Source of the DNA: Batrachochytrium dendrobatidis JAM81
Lineage: Eukaryota > Chytridiomycota > Chytridiomycetes > Rhizophydiales
Reading direction: 5' to 3'
NCBI RefSeq assembly: GCF_000203795.2
Contig: NW_006281105.1
Location: forward strand, 868,001-932,000
DNA length: 64,000 nucleotides
Made by a program: the position numbers and the translations under genes. The notes beneath the pieces were generated by a model that had not been told where the DNA came from, searched no databases, and was given only the letters and a program-made list of their open reading frames with translations. Below are positions 1-12,031 of this stretch, one piece after another (within the stretch, counting starts at the first letter, position 1; every line of letters begins with the position of its first letter).

Positions 1-1151
1 AAGTGACTGATGGTACATCTGCTAAATAAAGGTAGAGTTAGAATTCAAGAATCGCACTGGTTTTAATACAGACCACCATTATCCATACAGAGCCAAGTGA
101 ATGGCTTGCCTTGCAATGCATTACTTGAAGAAGTGGATCGTGGATCCAAATAAAATGTGTCGCTGCCCTACAATCAACGGAAAAAAGGTTAAAATAGGGA
201 GAGTAACAGTACAGCAATCTGACAAGACAGTGCGGCAGAACGAAGCAACCAAAACATTACCACATCAGGCGGTGAAGATGGAGTTGGAATGGGTGAAGTT
301 GCATATTCAGAAGGCACAGGATTCTATGTTCCGTCATGTTGGAACAGTTGATTATTCACATGTGTAATAGGAATCGAGTTAGCATCACAACACTCGATTG
401 GATGACTTGCAGGTTTATCAACTCAATATCAAGCTTTACTTCAGACTTGACTACAAAAAAGGCTTCACCAGCCTCGCCCAGTTTCATGGCAAAGTGTGTA
501 GGAACGCCATTGACAGACAGCTCAACCTATCAGTTATATCCATGCATTCAGATATAAAGCATATTAGCCATTCAATCAATGTAATGATCTCCAGTCTGAA
601 CTGGCATTCCCTCTCAGTCCCGACACAGAAATGCGATCCATGGTAACGAGACCATTCGAGGCTGACTAAGAGCATATTCACTTTACCACTTTCTCAGAGG
701 GTCGTAGCAGCTTAAGTTTTCCAAAACGAACATGAAAAGGCGAGCAAACCAGCTCTCCAGACTCTTGCTCTACCACTACGACATCAATGGCTCCTGATAG
801 TGTTGATGGATTGATTTCCGTGTAGAATGATCCTACTGCGCTAATGGTGCTCACAACCTACTCAAGTCATGGTGTGTATTGTAGTCAGTAAGAAACCAGT
901 TTAGTCTAAATCAGTCTGCATTGTCCAATCCATTTATAGCAAAAGTAGACTATGGATTTGATTGCAACAGACATCCAAGAGTCATATTGGATTTGTAGAG
1001 TACTCTACAAACCCAGTCACGAAGATAGTCTTGTCTAGAATAACTCGACACAACTGTGGGATGCTCCAGTTGATACTGTATTAGTGATGACCATCAAGTA
1101 GAAATAATAGCAACTCACTCTTCCCGCAATGTCTGTCACGATCGATGTCAT
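1..1151 (-). CDS. PAH1: Lipin / phosphatidate phosphatase PAH1, N-terminal part (C-terminus outside window)
   Basis: Lipins are Mg-dependent phosphatidate phosphatases that make diacylglycerol at the ER/nuclear membrane. Only the N-LIP region is present. Exons read on the minus strand: 1119-1151 ([11 protein letters not shown]), 687-857, 440-526, 261-323, then from 167 downwards. Joined, they give hallmark N-LIP pieces: [62 protein letters not shown], and the ATSPIP motif that follows N-LIP. Introns have GTGAGT, GTAAAG, GTAAAG and GTAATG donors, with a CTAAC branch in the third. The stretch below about 75 probably holds another intron (TTTAG acceptor near 22), but its donor is unclear. The catalytic DxDxT domain lies beyond base 1, so activity cannot be judged. 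The start ATG at 1151 is chosen because it opens exon 1 directly before the conserved strand. Identity is firm; the 3' exon joins are less so. Confidence 0.85.
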
Positions 1152-1420
1152 CTATCAGTGCAACTGTCAGTTTGGGTTGCTCAGGGAAAGTGTCAAAACC
1201 GTGTTTCTGCTAGTCAAATGTTTGCCCAGACTGTCGTGGTTCAACTAAAAACTATTTGGCCTTGATAACAGCGCTGAATCATAAAAATCATTCATGCAAA
1301 CTCACTACCAAAAATAAAATATTCAATTAAACACTTGGTTTCATTTTGCCAGATTCAAAACTATTGCATTTATAATAATTCTCGATCAGATTGATATCTG
1401 TTCAGCCTACAGCAAGATTC

Positions 1421-3947
1421 CTAACGACGGGGCATGCCACGACCACGACCACGCATGGGTGGTCCTGCCTGGGGTTTTTCGGCTTGAGGATTCTTGACAG
1501 TTTCGTCAACAGACAGAATCAAGCAGGCAGCTTCAGTAGCAGAGGTAATCATATTAACCTTGACCAATGCTGGTTCCCATACAAACTTTTTGTAATTGTC
1601 TGCAATCGATTCAGATTCCATGTCTACTCCATACCACATACCACCTAGTAAAGTATCACATTCATATTTAATAAGCATGCCTGTAAGAATTTTGACAATG
1701 ATCAGCTTAACTAGGATGAATACTAGATTAGCATACCTTGAGCATGTTTCTGTCGAAGCTTGTTGAGGATGTCTGTTGCATCAAATCCTGCATTATCACA
1801 GAGTTGACGGGGAATAACCTCGAGAGCCTTGGCAAAAGACGCAATAATCATTTGCTGCTTGCCCTCGACAGAGCGAGAATATTGACGGAGGTATTTGGAA
1901 AGCTCCATCTAGATATATCAGTATTGCAATAAACCAAGCAAGTCAGCACACGCCATGAAAGTTTACACAAGCAACAATAGTCAATTGCATACCTCGGTAG
2001 CACCACCACCAGCAACTACAGTCTTGTTCTTAATGGCACGACGAATAATCATAATAGCATCGTGAAGCGATCGCTCAACCTCGGCAATAAACTGCTCGGC
2101 ACCACCACGGAGAATAAGAGTACATGTCTTGGCCTGGGGACATCCTTTGAAAATGTTGAATCGTTCGGATCCAATCTGTTTTTCCTCAAACTGCTCACAA
2201 GTTCCAAGATGATGGGTCTGAATATCGTTGACAGAGGTCTGAATGGCACCACCAACAGCCTTGACAACACGGACAAGATCCTCTGATGCAACACGTCCAG
2301 CACAAAAGATGTCACGGTCAGCAAAATACTGAGTAGCAAGATCTCCAATGGGGAGTTTGGAAAGCACAACTTTAGCACCCGTGGAGACAATCTTTTCCAG
2401 TTTATCGTAGATGATGGACCATTCAGCATCAACAATGGCCTGATACTCGGATACTTCCTGGACACGGACTTCAGCATTATCCTTTTCAGCCTTGAGTTCA
2501 AGTTCAACATTCAATGAAAGAATCTTGGGAGCCTTGAAGCTTTTGGGCTGTTGCTCAAATCCGGCGTAGGAAAAGGTTTTTTTAAATGCAACACCATTGA
2601 CAAAAAGAGAGTCCTGCATGGCACCACCAGGAACCTTTTTGATGCCAATCAGTTTTTCGCTGAGTTCTTCTTGGTCTAAATGAAGAACAGCGTCAACGCA
2701 CATTTTGGTAAAGAATTCCTTTTGGCCATGGATAATCTTGGAAGACATGGCAGTGGCAGCACACTTTTCAAGAAGTTGGCGAAATTCACTATACAAGTAC
2801 CCAATACACATCAGTAATGAAATGGATCCAACTTGATCCATCAGAATACCAGACTTACACTGCGTTTTTGCGCTCAATAGCAACAGCCATCTCACGGACC
2901 TTGTTGGTCGCCTGTCACATACATTACAAAAATAGATTAGTGCACAACCTAGTCGAATCTATATATCGTACAAACAATGCAGATGTAGACTTACAAGGAC
3001 AGACGCTTTTCTAAAGCCCTTGATAATAATTTGTGGAGAAACACCTTCTTCAATGTACTGTTTGACCTCTCGCAATAATTCTGCAGCAAAAAGAGTGACA
3101 CTAGTTGTACCATCACCAACCTAACCAACGCATTGTGAGTAAAAATTCATGGACTGAAATCAAGATGAAATTGTACCTCTGCATCTTGTGCACGAGAAAT
3201 GTCAACAAGAGCCTTTCCAGCAGGATGAACAATATCTAAGAGCTTGAGAATAGTAGCACCATCGTTGGATATGGTGACATCACCCCTGGAATCAACGATA
3301 AGTTTGTCCATTCCACGAGGACCAAGAGTGGTGCGGATAGAGTCGGCGATGGACGAAGCAACGTTGATGTTGGACAAGAGTTGGCCTTTGCCTTGAGATG
3401 TGTCGGTACCATCCTTGAGAATAATGATTTGTGGTTGCTACGATATCCAATGAGACCAAAATAGGGTTATCTTTAGATTAAAGCAATGGAATGTTGGCCA
3501 CATTACAGATAGAACATGGTAGATGGCCAGTGAGATCCATGATATGTTCAGGAAATGATGATTTGAAAAAGATAGCAACTAGATATAGCGCAAGGATGAA
3601 TGCACTCTAGTCCGACTTAATATCACAGTATGATCAGGACATTGGGTGATATTAAGTCGGACTCGAGGGCGGAACATGAAAGAACATGGAAGATCACAAG
3701 TATATAAAACCATCATATATCAAAGCAAGCGATCCATCATCACTGCTCCAATCAACAGACACTTTCTATCGAGCAATAATGCAGTACACAACAGTAACAA
3801 GTATGTTCGATATATAACTATCGGAGGTTGGATTACAGTGAATATAAAGGAAATCTTGCAAGTTTCCATTTTAATTGTCAATTATAATAATAGTCAGTAA
3901 CAGCAACATGCAATGCTATTTACCATCATGCCGCCCATACCGTTCAT
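1421..3947 (-). CDS. CCT7: T-complex protein 1 subunit eta (chaperonin CCT7)
   Basis: Subunit of the cytosolic TRiC/CCT chaperonin, which folds actin, tubulin and WD40 proteins with ATP. Seven exons: 3924-3947, 3177-3437, 2995-3120, 2859-2911, 1993-2788, 1737-1908, 1421-1644. They total 1656 nt, giving 551 aa, the normal family length. Visible motifs: [15 protein letters not shown] and [13 protein letters not shown] (N-terminal equatorial domain), [15 protein letters not shown] (nucleotide binding), [14 protein letters not shown], and [16 protein letters not shown] near the C-terminus. The subunit-specific tail ends in GRGRGMPRR. The first coding exon is only 24 nt (MNGMGGMM), followed by an unusually long 486-nt intron that contains a strong hairpin. 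A dispersed repeat (3962-4380) starts about 15 bp upstream of the ATG. It lies tandem behind lipin, with 269 bp between this stop codon and the lipin start. Confidence 0.96.
3605..3667. repeat. Inverted repeat (hairpin) in CCT7 intron 1
   Basis: Arms 3605-3626 and 3646-3667 are reverse complements over 22 bp with one mismatch. The inner 18 bp (AGTCCGACTTAATATCAC) match perfectly. The loop is 19 nt. It lies in the 486-nt first intron of CCT7, so it would be transcribed as a stem-loop in either orientation. No gene or known RNA family is recognised. It could be a residue of a small palindromic transposon or a structured intronic element. Confidence 0.85.
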
Positions 3948-3961
3948 GGCTGTAGTGATTA

Positions 3962-4380
3962 AAGTTGTATTCACGTAAAATAGAATACTTTTCTGTATTT
4001 GCAGTCTTGTTTTGCTTCCGTGAAATAATGGTCAAATATTCGTTTTCTGCTGAAATTAGTGCTTTAATTGGCATTCATACAAACTATGAGTTTGAACTTT
4101 GTGATTGGCAATACATTTTAATCCAAATGTTGGACTCGACTTTTCATATTTACATCAATCCGTATTCGTCGTGTCTTGAAACATCCTAGATACGTTCATG
4201 TTTTCAATATATCTCAGGAATTCAGCTATTGTTTCCATATCATCATGAAACTAGTCAGCTAAAGAGTTTAAAGGACACGGTATTGTCAGTGCATTTGTCA
4301 CTAGCCATTTTAGGAGACTAGTCGTTTATTATATACTCTTCTATTTAGTGTTTCATTTTACGTGAATATGGCTGTAAATG
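3962..4380. mobile_element. Dispersed repeat copy A (MITE-like, terminal inverted repeats)
   Basis: The left end carries TATTCACGTAAAA at 3968-3980. The right end carries its exact reverse complement at 4356-4368, within TTCATTTTACGTGAATATGGC. The element is about 0.4 kb and has no convincing ORF. It fills most of the 503-bp gap between the SNARE stop (4451) and the CCT7 start (3947), beginning about 15 bp before the CCT7 ATG. The same core recurs at four other loci in the window. Exact ends and any target-site duplication are not resolved. Confidence 0.7.
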
Positions 4381-4450
4381 CCAGGTAAAAGTTGTGTTTA
4401 TAATAGAATTGGTCAATTTCATTTTATCATTTACAAGTAATTGCATACTC

Positions 4451-5546
4451 TTAGATGGCCCGAGTTACTACAATCACTAAAACTAATATCACTACCAAAA
4501 TTGCAATCATGCACGCTCCTAAATCATCAGTTGTTTTGTTAGTATCATTTCAGTTTTGGAAACCAACAAAGTCAATACCTTGCGAGTTGCTTGCATGATC
4601 TTCCATGACTCGTCCTAATCGTGTTGCTGCTGTATTGAGTCGTGCATGAGTTGAATCAACCACTTGCTCTGTTTCATCCAATAAATCGACATGCATATCC
4701 AACTCATTGCTAATCAGTTGACCCATCTGTTTCTGTCGTGCGATCGTTTCGCTTAGTCCATCCAAGTGTGAGTCTTGTTCTATTCCATTGATTGTATTGA
4801 GTTTACACTTGACTACAACAGTATTTGGATTTACATGTATTTTGCTTACGTTCGATAATTCTCGAGTGCAGTTGAAGTAATTCACTATTGTCCAAGTCTG
4901 CATGTTCGGTGTTGTCCTCCACATTTACAAATGCCTTGTATCCTGGTATTTGTCGACTAGTAAAGTATGAGACTGGGAATAAGATTCAGCCAGTAGTGTG
5001 ATGTATACAACTTACACTGAAGATTTCCCAGAGTTTCTTTCTGGAGTATTAGCTATATTACCAAGTGGTTTTCTTGGTGGGGTTGTATCGGTCTTGGTAG
5101 GAGTTTCCAAGCGATCGACTTGCTGACTAGCAGCCAGTACTGCCTGTTCCCATTTCTTCAGCTCTGAAGTAGGTCTATTAAACAGTTTACAAGTAAAACC
5201 CCAAATACCTGGTTTAGCTGTATTCCATAAAGGACAAGGTCCACAATGCATGACAACCAGTAACAGTAATAAACCTACATATTCCGGTTGCTTTCAGCAT
5301 CAGACAACTTCTGTTCTTCAATGGCCAAACTCTGACGTACTTTAGACATGCATGATGATATGCGATGATCCAACAACTCGACTGACATGTGCAGAGAAAC
5401 TGCTCTATTCCGTTCACGGATAAGCTCAATGCAATCAGTGAGCTGTCCTTGCACCAGCGACATTCCAGATTCCCTAAAGAGTAGATTAAACACAGGACAA
5501 TGAATGCTCATAGAATAACGACAACATACCACAGCGACTCATCCAT
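4451..5546 (-). CDS. Qc-type SNARE, tail-anchored (syntaxin-6/8, Tlg1/Syn8-like)
   Basis: A membrane-fusion SNARE for endosome/Golgi traffic. Six exons (5530-5546, 5279-5473, 5016-5174, 4850-4956, 4579-4779, 4451-4518) total 747 nt, giving 248 aa. The N-terminal half (residues about 1-70) is helical. It is followed by a Pro/Thr-rich linker with TPTKTDTTPPRKP. The SNARE helix runs from about residue 160 to 220, with LSETIARQKQMGQLISNELD and LLDETEQVVDSTHARLN; a central-layer glutamine is present, typical of Qc proteins. The protein ends in one hydrophobic anchor (ACMIAILVVILVLVIVV) and TRAI. Which Qc subfamily (Tlg1/STX6 or Syn8/STX8) cannot be settled by eye. The first coding exon is only 17 nt. 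It is head-to-head with the acyltransferase at 5769. Confidence 0.85.
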
Positions 5547-5768
5547 GATTATTTCTGCAACAATCAAGTTGTAAAGTCAAGTTTGGTTTGACATTTGATG
5601 GCATGTGGCGTGGCTCAAGTCCAATAGCTTAACAAAACAATTCTACCGTCTTGAATCAATTCTTCAAGCGATCGACTTGTTACAGATCGTCACCAGAACA
5701 AGGACGCTGCTGCTCAGATTCATTCCAGACGATATTCTACACGTGAAGACTCGGTGATTTTTGATGCA

Positions 5769-7208
5769 ATGCGTTTGCCGCCCTTGGAAAGGATTTGCCG
5801 ATCTTATTTACTTTCTATTCTGATGCAGGTTTCTACTGCTATTTCATTGTTGGTTGTGGGTGTCGTTGGCCGAATCGCATTTGTTCGTTACCACAAGTTT
5901 CGTTTCATTGTCCGCATCTTTCTATTCCTTATCTGCATCGCCATCTCGTCATTAGCTGGCATACTTGCTTCTCCTGTTCTCTATTTGATTGGCAAAGGAG
6001 GTTATGCCAACTGGCTTGTTGGCCAAATATTCTATCGAACAGCTTCTGTTGCTTGTAACATCAATTGCAATGTTGAAGGTGCTGAACACTTGCTTTCTAT
6101 TCGTCCCTGTGTGTTTCTCGCCAACCACCAGAGTCTTTTGGATATGTTTACTCTGTAGGTACCATTATAAACCATTCTGCTTGTTTGAATCGACTGGATT
6201 GCATGCATTCAATCGTCTGCCAAGTTGGAATCAATTGATTACTCTATAAGATCATTGAAAATCCTTATTTTGAGCCATGAATTACATCTTGATCATTGTC
6301 GAATCAATCTGTAGTTTGAATCAAAAGATTCCAACAGGTGTGATGCTCAATCATTACTTGTACATGATTTATAAAAATTCTTCATTTGATTGCTTCTACT
6401 TTTTCATTCGCCTATTAATCATCCATCCCTTGTGGTTTACCAATTTAGTGGTGCTGTTTTTCCTGTCAATACAGCAATTCTCGCAAAGGCGGAAATCAAA
6501 TGGTATCCTTTTATGGGTCAATTCAGTAGGTTCTACACTGATGTATCATTGAAAGCATAACTGGAGATTCCACTTTTTTTGGTATATCTAACATGTTTGT
6601 ATACCTTAGTGCAACTTGCCAGGAACATCTTTATTAATCGAAGTGATAGATCAAGTGCCATTGAAACCATGGCAAAAGTGGCCGATCTTTTGAAAAGTCA
6701 GAATGTAAATACCACTGGAAAGACTGATTTGGAATATCATAGTTGCTTTGGATCATTATCAAACTCGTGCTAATTCTAGCATTTTTAACTACCATACATT
6801 TTAGCTTGGACTGTGGATGTATCCAGAAGGCACACGATCGCAGGCAAAAACTAAAATGCTGCTACCATTTAAAAAAGGAGCATTCCATCTTGCTACACAG
6901 GGCAATATCCCGCTCATTCCTATTGTCTGTTCTACATATTATCCCTGCTACAGCGAGTCTGAAATGGTATTTGAGCCTGCGACGATTCAGATCAGAGGTG
7001 AGCCATAGATGCTAAAATTGTTTGAAATATGCAATTAAATCTAATTCATTTATGACTAGTTCTCCCACCCATTGAAACTGCCGGTTTAACAACTGCAGAT
7101 GTGGATCAACTAATGGAAACAACGCGAAAGGCAATGCTATCGACTCTTGAACATTTAAATACTAAACCCAAAGACTCTATATCGATGCCTAAAACAAAAA
7201 CTGAATAA
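5769..7208 (+). CDS. SLC1: 1-acyl-sn-glycerol-3-phosphate acyltransferase (LPAAT)
   Basis: Acylates lysophosphatidate to phosphatidate, the substrate of the lipin encoded at the left edge. Five exons (5769-6154, 6449-6525, 6610-6704, 6805-6997, 7060-7208) total 900 nt, giving 299 aa, normal for the family. Two or three N-terminal hydrophobic segments come first. The catalytic NHQSLLD (NHx4D) motif follows at about residue 120. Then come FPVNTAILAKAEIKWYPFMG, FINRSDR and the substrate-binding MYPEGTRSQ motif, and a conserved IPLIPIVCSTYYP stretch. The first intron is long for this locus (294 nt). The start at 5769 is the first ATG in frame; upstream only a GTG is available. PEX1 starts about 100 bp after the stop. 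Confidence 0.92.
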
Positions 7209-7310
7209 ACTTGCCATTTTTCGTAGTTGAAATGGCTTTGGATTATTTTGGTTTGCTAGACTTTTCAAAGCAATTCCAGTTTGTTGTTGGACTGGATCTT
7301 GAATACATTC

Positions 7311-10300
7311 ATGGCTACTCTTACAGTCTTTTTTGTGCACTCAAAGACTTGCTTTGTTAACTTACCACTTAAATGGACGAATGTTCTTTGGGATGAACCC
7401 TTTGTAAGCCTTGAATACTCTTTAAATCCAGTAGATGTCATCAAGTTGGAATGAATAGTCAGGATTTCAAGTCGTTGGTTGATGTACTGATGAGTGTTTG
7501 ATCTACATAGGCACAGACACCCGGAAATGTAGTCTTTCAGCTTACTTGGAGACCAGAAGGTAGAATAAAAACCAATCAAAGTGCAAAAACCACTTATGTT
7601 GGATGGGCTGGTGGATGTGTTGCTCCATCCAACATAGGAATTTCTAGTCAGTCTCTTATTTCATCAGACTCTCATGGAATCATCGAGATTGATGCTTCAT
7701 TTGGCCAATCTCAAGGACTTTTTCATAATCAATCCGTAAGTTGGTCTTTAATCATTGATCTACGAAACAATATTAAATGATCTCGCTTGAATTAGGTGTC
7801 AGTGACTCCTATCAAGGATGCTCTCAATGCTCAATCTGTTTCGGTCGAACCTGTTTCAATTGACGATTGGGAAATTCTAGAACTTCATGCTGGCTATCTC
7901 GAAGAACAAATATTGAATCAATTGCGCATCATTCATCTCAATCAAATCGTTACAATCTGGATCCATCATCAAACATGTGTGCATCTTAAAATTGTAGCAA
8001 CTGTACCAGAATCTAAAACCTGTTTAAAATTATCACAGGATGTAGAGATCATAGTGGCTCCTAAACTAAGAAATGAATCAACTAAAACAACACTGAATCC
8101 CCACAAGCAGATCGATCTGCCACCAGTCGAGTTGCGTTTTTTGCCAGAATATCATGCTCAGCCTTTTGATCGCAGTCAACAACTATCCCAATGGACCGTG
8201 TTTTTATCGCCACAAGACATGACCAAGGAATTACACAAAGAAAGTAGAGTATATCTTCAGCATCTGGAATTTGAAAAAATGATTGGCGGTGATCAGTCAT
8301 CTGGCCCAGAAAAAGCTACTCATCAAACTGCTACAAATGCTGAACAGGCTTTTGTATCGTCTGCAGCACGTTTATCAAAAAAACTGCCACATGCTTATGC
8401 TACAATCAAAGTCTCACCCAATGTACCTCCTGGGCATGTTGTGATGGGAAATGCACTCCAATTACAGTTGTGTTTAGAGCCATTCGGTCGAGTTTTGGTC
8501 CAGTTTGTAGATCGCATTGATAAAAGGCCATCTAAAATTGATATTGTTACTTTATCCAATATGCTTTCGCCCATGGCTGCTGCAGAACAATTGCATAGTA
8601 ATTATTTCATTCTTGACTGCTTCCATACTTGATGATAATCCCGATCGTCTTGCCTAGTTAACACTATTTACATTGAATTACTAGATTATCTTGCAAAGTA
8701 TTTAAATGGAAACGATGATGAATGCATTATATTTGATGGCATGATACTACCAATTAAAACGGCGACTTTGGCTTTAAATGCAAAAATTGTATTTTCAAAA
8801 GAACTTGACGACTCTAATGTGTTGAGCACAACTATGAGTAATACACTACCACTTGCTTTTGTAGTGCGATTAATGGATATCCCATCAATTGAAGTTGGTG
8901 CTCGTGTTAATGCCAACGAAGCGGTCTTGGCATATGGGAGGTAAATTTTGTTGGTTTCTATTGGTCAATGTAATCATTATAATTTATTAAATATGTTGAA
9001 ATGAATAATTTGCTAATTATCCAAGCCCGTGCAATTTAGAGAAATATATGATGCTGCAGATAAACTTTACATGACTGGATTTAACGAGCTTGTGGACGAG
9101 GCTTTTCAATACATTTCCAAATGCATGCTTTTAAAAACATCATTTTCACAATTGAATATCTCCAGTAAGCCAACTCCTATAGAAGAGTATCTGGCGCTTT
9201 CAAGAGTGCTTTTTAAATCTTTATTTTGAAAATTTAGGTCCAGCTGGCATTTTGATATCTGGTCCAAGTGGGTCTGGAAAAACACGATTGGTAGAAACAA
9301 CTGCTTTGAAGCTTGCACAACACCAGCATTTACGTAAGTATGATTGGTTTGTCATTATACCATGTTGTAACTGTGCTGGCGTAGATACCAAAGTATAACA
9401 CGGTGTGTATATATTACAGATCATGCACGAGTTAATTGCGCTCGACTAAAACAGCTTTCATCTACAAAAGTTGTTGAAGCGATTGAATTGGCTTTTATCA
9501 AGGCAGTTTGGCACGCACCTTCAATTGTTATTTTTGATGATTTGGACGTATTGCTGACTCGAGATTCTGAAGTATGCATTCACACGAGTTGTCAAGTTGT
9601 GACTGGTTGAAATTGAAAGCCTAGTTGCATTTACACTAACACTGGGTTAATTATCAGTCGAGTGGGTCAAAAAATCAAGTCTTTGCACATGCTTTTTTAG
9701 ATTTGATGGATCGGATTGTTACACCAGCAAAAGTGTTTGTCGTGGCAACTCTCTTGGACAAGACACAACTAAATGGTGTTTTATCAGAACGACAAATATT
9801 TGGACATACTGTAGAAATCAAGGCACCCAATAAGCAAAATCGGATCAAGGCAAGTGTCTATAGTGTCATTTATTTGATCCAACACGTATTGATCCAGTAA
9901 TTTTATCATACTCTACATAGATTTTAAAGTATTTGAGTGGGTTGGATCTGCAATCCACACCTCCTAATTATGATTTGATTGCATCACTTATGGACGGTTA
10001 CCTTGTAGCTGATATTGTGCAGATAGTCGAGCGAGCAAGGCAATCTCATGCTATGCGTTGCATAAAAACCACACCACCTTCAACCTTGTCTACATTGGAT
10101 TTTCACGCTGCTTTTGAGGGATTTAAGTCATCAGCAGTACAAGGAGTAAAGCTCCACACTTCGGATGTGTCATGGAGTATGATTGGCGGAATGAGCAACG
10201 TCAAGCAAATGCTGTTGGAAACATTAAAATGGCCAACAATGTATCCACAGATATTTTCCAGTTTTCCTTTGCGTCTTCGATCTGGGTAAATTCAGCATGT

Positions 10301-11726
10301 AATTTGATAAACGTGGTGGTATGTTTAGGTATGGGTTATTAATTTATATTGACAGATTGCTATTGTTTGGATATCCTGGCTGTGGAAAAACAATGCTTGC
10401 ATCTGCTGTATCCAAAGAGTGCGGTCTGAATTTTATTAGCGTCAAAGGTCCAGAGTTGTTGAACAAGTATATTGGTGCAAGTGAAAAGGCCGTGAGTTGA
10501 AAATGCCATGTTTGGTGAATGCTGTATATCTGACCGAGTGTATAGCTGATTTTCTAATATTTGATTGGCATGTAGGTGCGTGATTTGTTTCAAAGAGCGC
10601 AATCTGCTCGCCCATGTTGCCTGTTTTTTGACGAGTTTGACTCAATTGCTCCTCGAAGGTGCAGTGTAGAAATCTACTTGACTTTTGTGCATATATATCA
10701 ACTCATCTGTATTTATGATTTGATATCAGAGGACATGATAACACGGGTGTTACGGATCGTGTAGTGAATCAAATGTTGACACAGATGGATGGTGCTGAAG
10801 GACTTGAGGGTGTATTTGTTCTTGCTGCAACAAGGTTAGCTTTAAATTTTTGAATTGCCGTGCCATGCAGAGATGATGCAGCATAGACACTGTACAATCC
10901 CAACTAATATACTGCTTGGGACTGGATTTTTCTGCGTAATATGTAGTCGTCCAGATCTTATTGACCCGGCGTTACTTAGACCAGGCCGACTTGACAAGAC
11001 TATTTTGTGTGATTTGCCATCGCGATTGGATAGAGAGGATATTATCCAGACGATTTCAAAAACACTTGCAGTTTCGTCTTCTGTCTCGATTAGCAAATTG
11101 GCTGATCAAACCAATGGGTTTTCAGGGGCTGATATCCAGGGGATGATGTATAGTGCACATTTGATGGCAATTCGGGAATCCATGGGAGATGAGCTTGTTG
11201 GACAGAAACTTGAAAACGCTGATTCAAGTGTAGATGATATGGATGTGCCATTTGCTTTATCTGCTGGAAAAGGCAAATCCGATGATCATTCAAGTAGACT
11301 GCGTTTGAAGAAACAGGTAAGATCTATGCGCGCTGACAATTTTGTCTTGCTTTGATATCTGGTAATAACAGTTTGAGTTTTGATTATGAATTGATAGTTG
11401 GCAGCTTTAAAAGCCTCGATGAAGAGGGAGTCCAAAGCAACCGATCAGTCTAACACACATGAGGATACAATTACTGATCGTAAACAGGCAAGCTTCAAAC
11501 ATGTTATTGTTTTGCATGACGATGCAGTTTAGTTTTATTGATACAGATTGATGCATGGGTTGGTTGCATATTGTAGATATTTATCCAGGATACACATATA
11601 AAAGCCGTGCTTTCCAAAACACGGCCATCAGTGAGTGAAGCAGATCATAGCCGACTATCTAGAATATATCAGCATTTTTTGAAGGGAGAATCGGCAAGTG
11701 TTGGAAGCCGAGCCACTTTGGCCTAG
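7311..11726 (+). CDS. PEX1: Peroxisomal AAA ATPase PEX1
   Basis: PEX1 works with PEX6 to extract the ubiquitinated import receptor PEX5 from the peroxisomal membrane. Fifteen exons: 7311-7403, 7511-7735, 7796-8597, 8685-8940, 9040-9164, 9238-9333, 9420-9571, 9658-9849, 9921-10285, 10356-10491, 10576-10658, 10730-10834, 10947-11316, 11398-11487, 11577-11726. Together 3240 nt, giving 1079 aa. The PEX1-specific N-terminal domain is clear ([20 protein letters not shown]). The D1 ATPase has Walker A GPSGSGKT and a VIFDDLD Walker B. D2 has Walker A GYPGCGKT, Walker [13 protein letters not shown], the SRH stretch [13 protein letters not shown], and [17 protein letters not shown]. Both D1 and D2 keep catalytic-looking residues. 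Two introns (9850-9920 and 11488-11576) use GC-AG borders. The C-terminal tail is Ser-rich. Confidence 0.96.
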
Positions 11727-12031
11727 GATGTTTCCAAATAGTTGCTATTTTCACAATATTACAGCGATATTCACGTAAAAGGAAACACTGGTATTTATCT
11801 TGCATTGACTGCCTCTTGATTTGGAATAAACAATGTTCAAATATGTGGCTTGATTTTCTATTAGACGTTGACTACCTGAATAAACATCAGTTTTCAGTAT
11901 CTGAAATTGCATCCACAAAACCATTTTAATACTCGAGTGATTCTACGACAAATGATCGTGTCCGATCAAACAGTTTACTGCGTTGATTTGAGCTCGAATT
12001 CTAATGTTTAGATCGCCTATTTCATACTGTG
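11727..12031. other. Intergenic PEX1-MIC60, with dispersed repeat end D
   Basis: A 305-bp spacer between tandem genes. It contains one copy of the repeat terminus, TATTCACGTAAAA at 11768-11780, in the context TTACAGCGA...GGAAACACTGG. It resembles the ends of copies A, B and C. No matching opposite end was found, so this is a solo or decayed end about 40 bp after the PEX1 stop. Nothing else is recognisable; the remainder must contain the MIC60 promoter. Confidence 0.6.

Noticed and set aside
440..700. Seemingly degenerate, stop-filled DNA near the left edge
   Set aside because: First taken for an intergenic relic, but short exons joined at good splice sites give a clear lipin N-terminus, so it is an intact, intron-rich gene.
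3646..3900. 84-codon open frame on the plus strand within CCT7 intron 1
   Set aside because: No recognisable domain, antisense to a spliced intron, and partly formed by the hairpin; treated as chance.
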